Positions 1 through 5,188 of a stretch of 5,739 bases of DNA are shown in pieces (the stretch's first letter is position 1; each line of letters starts with the position of its first letter). The stretch lies in the NCBI GenBank assembly GCA_021799935.1, contig JAJYZM010000077.1:1-5739 (forward strand). Reading direction: 5' to 3'. The position numbers and the translations under genes were made by a program. The stretch comes from a bacterium. Lineage in GTDB: Bacteria > SZUA-79 > Acidulodesulfobacterales > Acidulodesulfobacteraceae. The notes below the pieces were generated by a model that had not been told where the DNA came from, did not search any database, and was given only the letters and a program-made list of their open reading frames with translations.

Positions 1-1
1 G

Positions 2-133
2 AAAAATCTGATTCAGGCAAGGTCTTTTTCGGAACTTTTAAACAAGGCGATTAAGGCTTATACAAACAAAAATATAGAAACAGCCGAAGTAATAGAACAG
101 CTTTTAGAGCTTGCGGTAAAAATGAGGGAGTAA
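2..133 (+). CDS. Type I restriction enzyme R subunit, C-terminal fragment (5' end outside the window)
   Basis: The frame is open from the window edge and ends at TAA 131-133, giving 43 residues that begin [20 protein letters not shown] and end in ELAVKMRE. From knowledge of the family, this matches the helical C-terminal segment of HsdR (DUF3387 type: RSFxExLxxAIxxYxNRxIExAxVIEELIxLAKEMRE). HsdR is the ATP-dependent translocase and endonuclease subunit of type I restriction-modification complexes. In most relatives roughly 100 more residues follow this motif. Here a stop comes directly after it, and the next bases show no such continuation. The subunit is therefore probably 3'-truncated or a remnant, though a lineage with a naturally short C-terminus is possible. 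The motor and nuclease domains, and any hsdM and hsdS, would lie upstream and cannot be assessed. Confidence 0.75.
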   Translation, partial: KNLIQARSFSELLNKAIKAYTNKNIETAEVIEQLLELAVKMRE

Positions 134-137
134 ACAT

Positions 138-188
138 TAAATAAAAAGCACTACCCCATGCTTAGCAAAGATGATTTAATCAGTGCTT
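138..188 (-). terminator. Possible intrinsic terminator of the minus-strand gene
   Basis: AAGCACT (146-152) pairs with AGTGCTT (182-188). A shorter alternative pairs AAGCA (146-150) with TGCTT (159-163) across an 8-base loop. Read on the minus strand, either stem is followed at once by a T-rich run (TTTATTT), as in a rho-independent terminator. On the plus strand no T-run follows, so it would serve only the minus-strand gene. The stem is short (5-7 bp) or the loop long (29 bases), so the call is tentative. Confidence 0.35.
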
Positions 189-194
189 AGCAAA
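159..194. repeat. 11-bp direct repeat TGCTTAGCAAA, two copies
   Basis: TGCTTAGCAAA occurs at 159-169 and again at 184-194, a 25-base period. The second copy lies in the last codons of the minus-strand gene and the first just beyond its stop. It may be a small duplication or a recombination scar at the end of the shortened hsdR gene. The copies also give two alternative 3' arms for the hairpin described at this junction. Confidence 0.5.
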
Positions 195-599
195 ACGACC
201 GTTAAACCATTTCTTCGCCGGTTTTATTACGGGCTTGTAAGATTCCAAGTCCGCTATATCTTCAGGTTTTTCCTTTGAAACGATAATCCAGGGCGGAGGC
301 GTCGTTAAAGAACAGCCGCCTCCGGACATTCTCGGATGGTAAATTTTTATTATAGACGGTTCGTCTTTTGTGTGGACGTAAAACCATCCGCAAATCTTAT
401 CCAGATTTTTTATTTCGTCCATCCTTTCCCTTAAAAATTCGGCTGCCGCTCCGGCGTCCATTTCGCCCTTTTCGTCGTCCGTCTGGGTATAGACATAATG
501 CCATTGCGAGCCGGAATTTTTAACGTCTTCTATAAGTTTTTCGACAGCCCCCCACTGCAAAAGGCCCGAAAAAGCTACCGTATCGGATTTATAAGGCAT
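180..599 (-). CDS. Uncharacterised 139-aa soluble protein
   Basis: I do not recognise this family. The start ATG (complement of 597-599) has a GGAAAAG ribosome-binding site a few bases upstream and a strong promoter candidate behind it, and the stop is the complement of 180-182. Codon choice (ATA, AGG, GAA, AAA) matches the neighbouring genes, which supports real coding. The protein has no signal peptide or membrane segment. An acidic, probably helical stretch (about residues 41-66, with DDEKGE and LRERMDEIKN) leads into a likely beta-rich core: CGWFYVHTKDEPSIIKIYHP starts at residue 70, followed by RMSGGGCS (90-97) and PPPWIIVS (101-108). The only cysteines are C70 and C96, each beside glycine. 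A basic tail (KPAKKWFNGRFAKH) ends it. It is transcribed away from the efflux operon and shares its control region, so co-regulation is possible but unproven. No enzymatic motif is visible. Confidence 0.75.
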   Translation of the reverse strand: MPYKSDTVAFSGLLQWGAVEKLIEDVKNSGSQWHYVYTQTDDEKGEMDAGAAAEFLRERMDEIKNLDKICGWFYVHTKDEPSIIKIYHPRMSGGGCSLTTPPPWIIVSKEKPEDIADLESYKPVIKPAKKWFNGRFAKH

Positions 600-635
600 A
601 TCTTTTCCATTTTATTTTAATTTTATTTACATAAA

Positions 636-663
636 ATTATAACATAATGCAAGATATATTCAA
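636..663 (-). promoter_or_regulatory. Candidate sigma-70-type promoter for the minus-strand gene
   Basis: Read on the minus strand, TTGAAT (complement of 658-663) is followed after 16 bases by a perfect TATAAT (complement of 636-641). TG one base upstream of the hexamer forms an extended -10 (TGTTATAAT). This would give a 5' leader of about 30 bases before the ATG at 599. The -35 box lies inside the palindrome at 654-668. Confidence 0.5.
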
Positions 664-668
664 TATAT
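654..668. promoter_or_regulatory. Palindrome 1 (possible operator) over the minus-strand -35 box
   Basis: ATATATTCAATATAT is a perfect 7-1-7 inverted repeat. Its 12-base stretch TATTCAATATAT (657-668) recurs exactly at 733-744, within the second palindromic region. It overlaps the -35 box of the minus-strand promoter candidate, where a bound repressor would block that gene. The surrounding DNA is very AT-rich, so chance symmetry is a real alternative. Confidence 0.35.
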
Positions 669-677
669 AAAAAATTT

Positions 678-705
678 TTGATTTATAAAGATACTGCGAT
701 ATACT
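678..705 (+). promoter_or_regulatory. Candidate promoter for the efflux operon
   Basis: TTGATT (678-683) and TATACT (700-705) are separated by 16 bases, matching 4/6 and 5/6 positions of the sigma-70 consensus. Transcription would start near 712 and leave a leader of about 30 bases before the ATG at 743. It points away from the minus-strand promoter, giving a back-to-back arrangement. It was read by eye in AT-rich DNA. Confidence 0.4.
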
Positions 706-724
706 TAATTATATAACGCTTATT

Positions 725-741
725 TATTGAAGTATTCAATA
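725..741. promoter_or_regulatory. Palindrome 2 (operator or RNA hairpin) just before the efflux operon start codon
   Basis: TATTGAAGTATTCAATA is a perfect 7-3-7 inverted repeat ending one base before the ATG at 743. Some symmetry continues outward (722-723 with 743-744). It shares TATTCAATATAT (733-744) with palindrome 1. As DNA it could be an operator downstream of the promoter. As RNA it would fold into a 7-bp stem with a 3-base loop exactly where a Shine-Dalgarno should be, and no Shine-Dalgarno is visible there. Confidence 0.45.
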
Positions 742-742
742 T

Positions 743-1948
743 ATGTTAAAAAGTGCGAAAAAAGCCGCAGGTTATATCAAAAGCTCCGTAATTAATTTAG
801 CAGGTATGCGGGGTCTATTCAGAATAGCGTTAAAACTTCTTGTTAACGATAAAGGGAAGTTTTTGACTATTATTATAGGCGTTACGTTTGCGGTCTTTCT
901 GATGAATCAGATGACTTCCATGTTTGCCGGAATCCTGGAATCGTCAGTATCTTCGGTAGCTAATGTGGGCGCACAGATGTGGGTAATGGATCCATCGGTG
1001 GAAACCGTTGCCAACAGCATTCCTTTGCCGGATTACGTGCTTGATTACGTAAGGAGCATTAAAGGAGTAAAGTTTGCGGAACCTATATATTTCGGCGGCG
1101 GACTCGTAAAATTAAATAGCGGGAAATACCAGTATGCCACTATTATAGGCTTAGACGATACATCCCTCTTCGGAAGGCCGGTTATAATCGACGGGAACAT
1201 CAAAAATATATACGAAAGCCACGCTTTTATCGCGCTTAAAGACGCAAATTACAATCTGTTGGACAGTCCGCCTATAGGTACGACGTTTGAAGTTAACGAC
1301 TACCGAGGAGTTATAGTCGCTCTTGCGAAGACTGCCACGCCGAGTTCCGGGTTGTTCGGGATACCCACGCTTTATACCACATATTCAAGGGCTACTCAGG
1401 ATTTGCCGAACACCCGCTACGTTATGTCTTACGTTATTTTAGACCCCAAGAAAAAAACGGATATACCTTACATCGAACGAAAAGTCGGCGATTTAGGTTA
1501 TTTAGCTTTAACCCAGGACGATTTTGAAAGCAAGATAAAGAATTATTATATATATAAAACCAGCATGGGCATGAATATAGGGCTTATGACGCTAATCAGC
1601 TTTATAGTGGGGCTGTCTATAGCCGGCCAGACTTTTTACGCCTTTGTTCTGGAAAATATGGAAAAATTCGGCGCCCTTAAAGCTATAGGTGCACAGAAGA
1701 AAGAATTGATATATATGCTTCTTTTTCAGGCATCCGTAGTCAGTTTTATAGGATACGGTTTCGGCATTTTATTATCTTCGATGATGATTGCTTTTGCCAA
1801 ACTCAGGGTCCCTAATTATGTGGCTATGGTCAATTACACAAGTTTGACGATTGCTTTTTTTATGGTGCTTCTGATAGCCGGATTTTCAAGTTACCTCGGT
1901 ATCAGGAAAGTTTTAAAAATAGAGCCTTTCGATATATTCAGGGGATAA
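743..1948 (+). CDS. ABC efflux permease, FtsX/MacB type (four membrane helices)
   Basis: This 401-aa inner-membrane protein is the transmembrane half of a mechanotransmission-type ABC exporter without a fused ATPase. Predicted helices are TM1 (about 40-62), TM2 (278-302), TM3 (322-351) and TM4 (366-388). A large periplasmic domain of the MacB-PCD kind (about 63-277) lies between TM1 and TM2. This is the topology of MacB and DevC permeases. The segment after TM2, VLENMEKFGALKAIGA (302-317), is the conserved cytoplasmic stretch that contacts the ATPase in FtsX-fold permeases. The C-terminus ends in KIEPFDIFRG, also typical. The start is uncertain: ATG 743 has no Shine-Dalgarno and lies against a palindrome, while in-frame ATG 806 (residue 22, MRGLFRIALKLL) would place the start nearer TM1 but also lacks a well-spaced site. 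The stop codon abuts the next gene. The transported substrate cannot be read from the sequence; FtsX and LolCE are less likely given the adaptor and channel genes that follow. Confidence 0.9.
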   Translation: MLKSAKKAAGYIKSSVINLAGMRGLFRIALKLLVNDKGKFLTIIIGVTFAVFLMNQMTSMFAGILESSVSSVANVGAQMWVMDPSVETVANSIPLPDYVLDYVRSIKGVKFAEPIYFGGGLVKLNSGKYQYATIIGLDDTSLFGRPVIIDGNIKNIYESHAFIALKDANYNLLDSPPIGTTFEVNDYRGVIVALAKTATPSSGLFGIPTLYTTYSRATQDLPNTRYVMSYVILDPKKKTDIPYIERKVGDLGYLALTQDDFESKIKNYYIYKTSMGMNIGLMTLISFIVGLSIAGQTFYAFVLENMEKFGALKAIGAQKKELIYMLLFQASVVSFIGYGFGILLSSMMIAFAKLRVPNYVAMVNYTSLTIAFFMVLLIAGFSSYLGIRKVLKIEPFDIFRG

Positions 1949-2656
1949 ATGGAAACCATACTTAAAGCCTTTAACATAGTAAAATGGTTTGGAGACCGGG
2001 ATAATAAAATGTACGCTTTAAAAGAAATAAGCCTGGAAGCGCATTATAAGGAAATATTATTTATAATAGGCCCTTCCGGCTCCGGAAAAACTACCCTGCT
2101 TAGCGTAATTTCCGGAATACTCAGGCCAAATGAAGGCACCGTAATAGTTAAGGACAGGAATATATGGGAAATGAACGGAGACGAGCTTACGAGCTTCAGG
2201 CTTAACAACATCGGTTTCGTATTTCAGGATTACCACCTGTTTCCGAAACTAACTTCCGCCGAAAATGTCGCAATTCCGCTGATATTAAAAAAAATTTCAT
2301 GGGACGACTCCATAAAAAAAGCATTAAAATATCTTGAAATAGTAGGCTTAGGCGGCAAAGGGGAACTCCCCCCTTATAAATTAAGCGGGGGAGAACAGCA
2401 GAGGGTAGCTATAGCCCGCGCTATAGTTTCCGAACCCGATTTGATTATTTTCGACGAACCGACCGCATCCCTCGACGGAGAAACAGGCAGGCAGATAATA
2501 TCTTTCGTTAAATCGAATCTGCTGAACGAGTCCAGGACGATAATAATAGTTACGCACGATGCCAGAATATATGAATTTGCTGACAGGATTATCCATATGG
2601 AGGACGGCAAAATTAAACAATCCGATGAATGGAAAGGAGGCATGGATGAAAAATAA
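1949..2656 (+). CDS. ABC transporter ATPase, MacB/LolD/DevA type
   Basis: This 235-aa cytoplasmic nucleotide-binding subunit has every motif for ATP hydrolysis: Walker A GPSGSGKT (41-48), Q-loop Q93 in VFQDYHLFPKLTSAENV, signature LSGGEQQRVAIARA (145-158), Walker B LIIFDEPT (165-172) with catalytic E170, D-loop SLD (174-176) and switch histidine H203 in VTHD. The HLFPKLTSAENV stretch after the Q-loop is characteristic of the family that powers FtsX-fold permeases (LolD, MacB, DevA, FtsE). The length is normal for a stand-alone subunit. The ATG follows the permease stop with no gap, and AGGGG (1940-1944) inside the permease end serves as ribosome-binding site, so translation of the two is probably coupled. 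Its 3' end overlaps the adaptor gene by 11 bases. It should pair as a dimer with the upstream permease. Confidence 0.95.
   Translation: METILKAFNIVKWFGDRDNKMYALKEISLEAHYKEILFIIGPSGSGKTTLLSVISGILRPNEGTVIVKDRNIWEMNGDELTSFRLNNIGFVFQDYHLFPKLTSAENVAIPLILKKISWDDSIKKALKYLEIVGLGGKGELPPYKLSGGEQQRVAIARAIVSEPDLIIFDEPTASLDGETGRQIISFVKSNLLNESRTIIIVTHDARIYEFADRIIHMEDGKIKQSDEWKGGMDEK
2636..2640 (+). promoter_or_regulatory. Ribosome-binding site that fixes the adaptor start
   Basis: GGAGG (within AAAGGAGG) lies five bases before ATG 2646 and decides the adaptor start at that codon. The same frame is open back to an ATG at 2559, but that stretch has no such site and reads through the ATPase gene. The ATG at 2642 is an internal Met codon of the ATPase frame. 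Confidence 0.75.
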
Positions 2657-3734
2657 AATTATATATATAATTGCCGTAGCCGGAATTCTGGCAGGTCTTA
2701 TAAGCGCATATATTTATAATAGAAAACTAAAAGTGCTTCCGCCCGTTTCGGTTTCTTATAACCCTTATTCAAAAGGAATATACTCCGAAGGAATAACTGA
2801 GAGCTATCAGAATAACGGGGAAAATATCAATATATTTCCCGAAGTTTCCGGCAGGGTGGTAAAAATTTTCGTAAAGGAAGGGGAGTTTGTTAAGAAAGGA
2901 ATCCCTTTGATAAAAATAGACGACTCACAGCAAAAATATGCGACGGAACAGATAAAGGCGCAGGCGTATGCGGCATTGGCACTGCTTCAGGAGTTAAAAG
3001 CTGAGCCGAGAAACGTAAATTTAACCGTTGCGGCTTCGCAAGTTAAATATGCGGCTTCGCAGGTTAAACTGCAGAAAGACCAGCTGGGCAAGATTTTATC
3101 TGCTTACCGTCTAAACCCCGAATCTATCAGCAAAAATACCCTCGATACGGCAAAAGATTCTTATTACGAGGCAAAAGCAAGCTATAAAACGGCAATAGAC
3201 CAGTATAAACTTGTAAAGGCTGGAGCATGGATTTACGACATACGGAATCAGGAAGCGCTATACGCCTCTTTGATGAAATCCTATAAATCGAGCGAATCGC
3301 TATTAAATAAATATATCCTTAAAGCTCCGGTCAGCGGCAATATACTGTTAATTAAAACGGCGGCTGGAGATTATATTTCTCCGCAGGGAAGCTACGGAAC
3401 TTATACTCAGAGCTACGAGCCGGTTATTGTTATGGGCGAGGGTTCGGCGGACGTTATGGAAGTTAAATGCTATATAGATGAAATATTAGTATCCAAGCTG
3501 CCGCAGGGTTCAAGAATGAAGGCGGTGCTGTTTGTCAGGGGGTCCAACGTAAAGATTCCCCTTGAATTCGTCAGGGTCGAACCTTATATCGTTCCTAAAA
3601 TAGAGCTTTCAAACCAGAGAACTGAAAAAGTGGACGTAAGAGTATTGCCGGTCGTATTTAAATTTAAAAAACCAGGGAACTTAAATTTATTTCCGGGAGA
3701 ATTAGTTGACGTTTATATCGGAGAAAAAAAGTGA
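2646..3734 (+). CDS. Periplasmic adaptor (membrane fusion protein), HlyD/MacA/DevB type
   Basis: This 362-aa protein would bridge the inner-membrane permease and the outer-membrane channel. It opens with Lys residues and a hydrophobic anchor (about residues 4-24) with no lipobox, so it is probably an inner-membrane-anchored periplasmic protein. The first half of a biotinyl-lipoyl domain follows (about 62-92: PEVSGRVVKIFVKEGEFVKK, then GIPLIKID). A long alpha-helical hairpin (about 95-222, rich in Ala, Lys and Gln) comes next. The second lipoyl half is at 223-247 (YILKAPVSGNILLIKTAAGD), and a beta-barrel and membrane-proximal part fills about 258-360 (including GELVDVYI). The order is that of canonical adaptors. 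The hairpin holds a near-exact 7-residue tandem repeat (129-142). ATG 2646 is chosen over upstream in-frame ATG 2559 because it has a strong GGAGG and begins the anchor directly. It overlaps the ATPase gene by 11 bases and the channel gene by 4. Confidence 0.9.
   Translation: MKNKIIYIIAVAGILAGLISAYIYNRKLKVLPPVSVSYNPYSKGIYSEGITESYQNNGENINIFPEVSGRVVKIFVKEGEFVKKGIPLIKIDDSQQKYATEQIKAQAYAALALLQELKAEPRNVNLTVAASQVKYAASQVKLQKDQLGKILSAYRLNPESISKNTLDTAKDSYYEAKASYKTAIDQYKLVKAGAWIYDIRNQEALYASLMKSYKSSESLLNKYILKAPVSGNILLIKTAAGDYISPQGSYGTYTQSYEPVIVMGEGSADVMEVKCYIDEILVSKLPQGSRMKAVLFVRGSNVKIPLEFVRVEPYIVPKIELSNQRTEKVDVRVLPVVFKFKKPGNLNLFPGELVDVYIGEKK
3030..3071 (+). repeat. Two tandem 21-bp units encoding a duplicated heptad in the adaptor hairpin
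   Basis: GCGGCTTCGCAAGTTAAA (3030-3047) and GCGGCTTCGCAGGTTAAA (3051-3068) match at 17 of 18 bases, with a period of 21. They encode AASQVKY and AASQVKL (residues 129-142). Seven residues is exactly one coiled-coil heptad, so the duplication would lengthen the helical hairpin in register. The single difference is a silent Gln codon change (CAA to CAG). Confidence 0.75.
3720..3723 (+). promoter_or_regulatory. Ribosome-binding site for the GTG start of the channel gene
   Basis: GGAG lies seven bases before GTG 3731 inside the adaptor's last codons. It supports a GTG start whose last two bases form part of the adaptor's TGA stop (GTGA junction), a classic translational-coupling arrangement. Confidence 0.6.
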
Positions 3735-5176
3735 GATTAAAAATATTTTTCTTCTTTTTAATATGCTCGTTATCAGGGAGTATTATATTTTTTTCAGGAT
3801 GTTCTTTTTTCCGCGCGCCGGAAAAGATTAAGGTAGCCTCGCCCGCTAAATTTATGAACGCATTGAAACCGTCGGCATATGCGGTAAAGAACGACTGGTG
3901 GAAAAATTTTGACGACCCGGTTTTGAACGCGATAGTTCGCCGCGCTTTAAAAAGAAATATAACATATAAGATTGCGGTTAAAAACATTCAGGTTGCCAAA
4001 ACTTATGTAGAAGAAAATGAAGCCGGGCTATTTCCGCAGTTTAACCTTAATTCTTCGGCTTCGAGAAACCAACCCTCGTTATTTCAGGGACCCTTTCAAA
4101 TTCCCCGGCAAAATATCTACAATATGTTCCAAATAGGCGCATCGGCTTCTTATGAAGCGGATGTATGGAATTCTATAGGCAACACCGTTAATCAGGCTAA
4201 AACCGGAGTAAAAATCGGAAGGGAGGACGCCCGCATCGTTAAACTTACGCTTTTAAGCAATGTGTCTGTATCTTATTTTCAATTATGCGCAGTTAGTTCA
4301 AATATTTCTATTCTGCGGGAGCAGTTTAAAACTGCTAAAAAAATATTATCGCTGAATAAGAATTTATATAAGAGCGGCATCGAAAATATCGAGCCCATCG
4401 ATAACGCAGAAACGCAAATGAACAATATAAAATCCGGTTTGAATGAACTTATGAGGGAAAGGATAATAATTAAAAATACGCTTGCTTATTATCTCGAGGA
4501 GTATCCGGAAAACTTTAAAATAAAATTAAAATTTAAAAACTTCGGAACAACTGAATATTCTAGATTAATACCGCCCAATCTGCCGTCATCGGTGCTGGCT
4601 CGAAGACCCGACGTGAAAGTTGCCGAATATAATGTTTTGTCATATGCCTATGCAAAAAAAATAAGTCTTGCTAATTTTTTTCCCATATTTTTTCTGACGG
4701 GCGATTTCGGTTACACAAGCACCAGCTTGTCGGATTTTATAGCAAATACAACAAACGCTTGGAGTTACGGCTTGGATATTTTGGAGCCGCTGTTTAATTA
4801 CAAAAAAAACATTGGGCAGTACAAAAGGTCTAAGTTGCAGTATAAACAGGCAGTTCTTAATTACAGGGACACGGTTATAAATGCTTTTAAGGAAACCGAC
4901 AATGCTCTCGGGTCTTACGGTAAAGACAGAGAAACTCTGTCCGTTTATGAGAAAAACTACAGGTCTGCCGAAAATCTCGATAAAATTTATAAAGTCCGGT
5001 ACAGAACGGGGATGGACAGTTATTTAACTTATCTCGGATATAAACTCAATCTTCTTAACGCCGAATATAATCTTACCAATCAGAATTTATTGCTCAGGGA
5101 AGACGTGATACAGATATATAACGTTCTTGGGATGGGGTTGAACCGGGGAAAACATAGCAGTATTAAGCCGCAGTAA
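3731..5176 (+). CDS. Outer-membrane efflux lipoprotein, NodT/OprM (TolC-like) family
   Basis: This 481-aa protein would be the outer-membrane exit duct, working as a trimer. The N-terminus is a lipoprotein signal (MRLK, then a hydrophobic run) with lipobox FSGC and acylation at C24; Phe at -3 is less usual than Leu but tolerated. Family landmarks are visible in order: DWWKNFDDPVLNAIVRRAL (55-73), the GLFPQF turn (99-104), YEADVW (141-146), a first helical repeat (about 150-250), the strongly conserved IPPNLPSSVLARRPDVKVAE (280-299), a second beta and helix repeat (about 300-415), and RYRTGMDSYLTYL (423-435) leading to a final helix that ends LGMGLN. Two OEP repeats and the total length are normal for the family. 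GTG 3731 is preferred because it gives a full lipoprotein signal and has a GGAG seven bases upstream. It completes the tripartite exporter with the three genes before it. Confidence 0.93.
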   Translation: MRLKIFFFFLICSLSGSIIFFSGCSFFRAPEKIKVASPAKFMNALKPSAYAVKNDWWKNFDDPVLNAIVRRALKRNITYKIAVKNIQVAKTYVEENEAGLFPQFNLNSSASRNQPSLFQGPFQIPRQNIYNMFQIGASASYEADVWNSIGNTVNQAKTGVKIGREDARIVKLTLLSNVSVSYFQLCAVSSNISILREQFKTAKKILSLNKNLYKSGIENIEPIDNAETQMNNIKSGLNELMRERIIIKNTLAYYLEEYPENFKIKLKFKNFGTTEYSRLIPPNLPSSVLARRPDVKVAEYNVLSYAYAKKISLANFFPIFFLTGDFGYTSTSLSDFIANTTNAWSYGLDILEPLFNYKKNIGQYKRSKLQYKQAVLNYRDTVINAFKETDNALGSYGKDRETLSVYEKNYRSAENLDKIYKVRYRTGMDSYLTYLGYKLNLLNAEYNLTNQNLLLREDVIQIYNVLGMGLNRGKHSSIKPQ

Positions 5177-5188
5177 GACAATAATATT

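Noticed and set aside
2374..2643. Two open minus-strand frames opposite the ATPase 3' half (2374-2643 and 2381-2620)
   Set aside because: They are antisense to the conserved signature, Walker B and H-loop coding sequence, resemble no protein family and have no convincing start signals.
2559..2645. N-terminal extension of the adaptor frame from ATG 2559
   Set aside because: It lies wholly inside the ATPase gene, has no ribosome-binding site, and would put 29 polar residues before the membrane anchor. ATG 2646 has GGAGG at ideal spacing.
743..2656. FtsEX or LolCDE identity for the permease and ATPase
   Set aside because: FtsX and LolC/E do not come with an HlyD-type adaptor and a dedicated outer-membrane channel, and the N-terminal and periplasmic landmarks fit MacB/DevC-like exporters better.
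3664..3987. Minus-strand open frame of 107 codons across the adaptor-channel junction
   Set aside because: It is antisense to two clearly real genes, including the lipoprotein signal region. Its hydrophobic and Lys-rich content is the mirror of that sequence.
5177..5188. Terminator between the channel gene and the TauE/SafE gene
   Set aside because: The 12-base gap holds no inverted repeat and no T-run.
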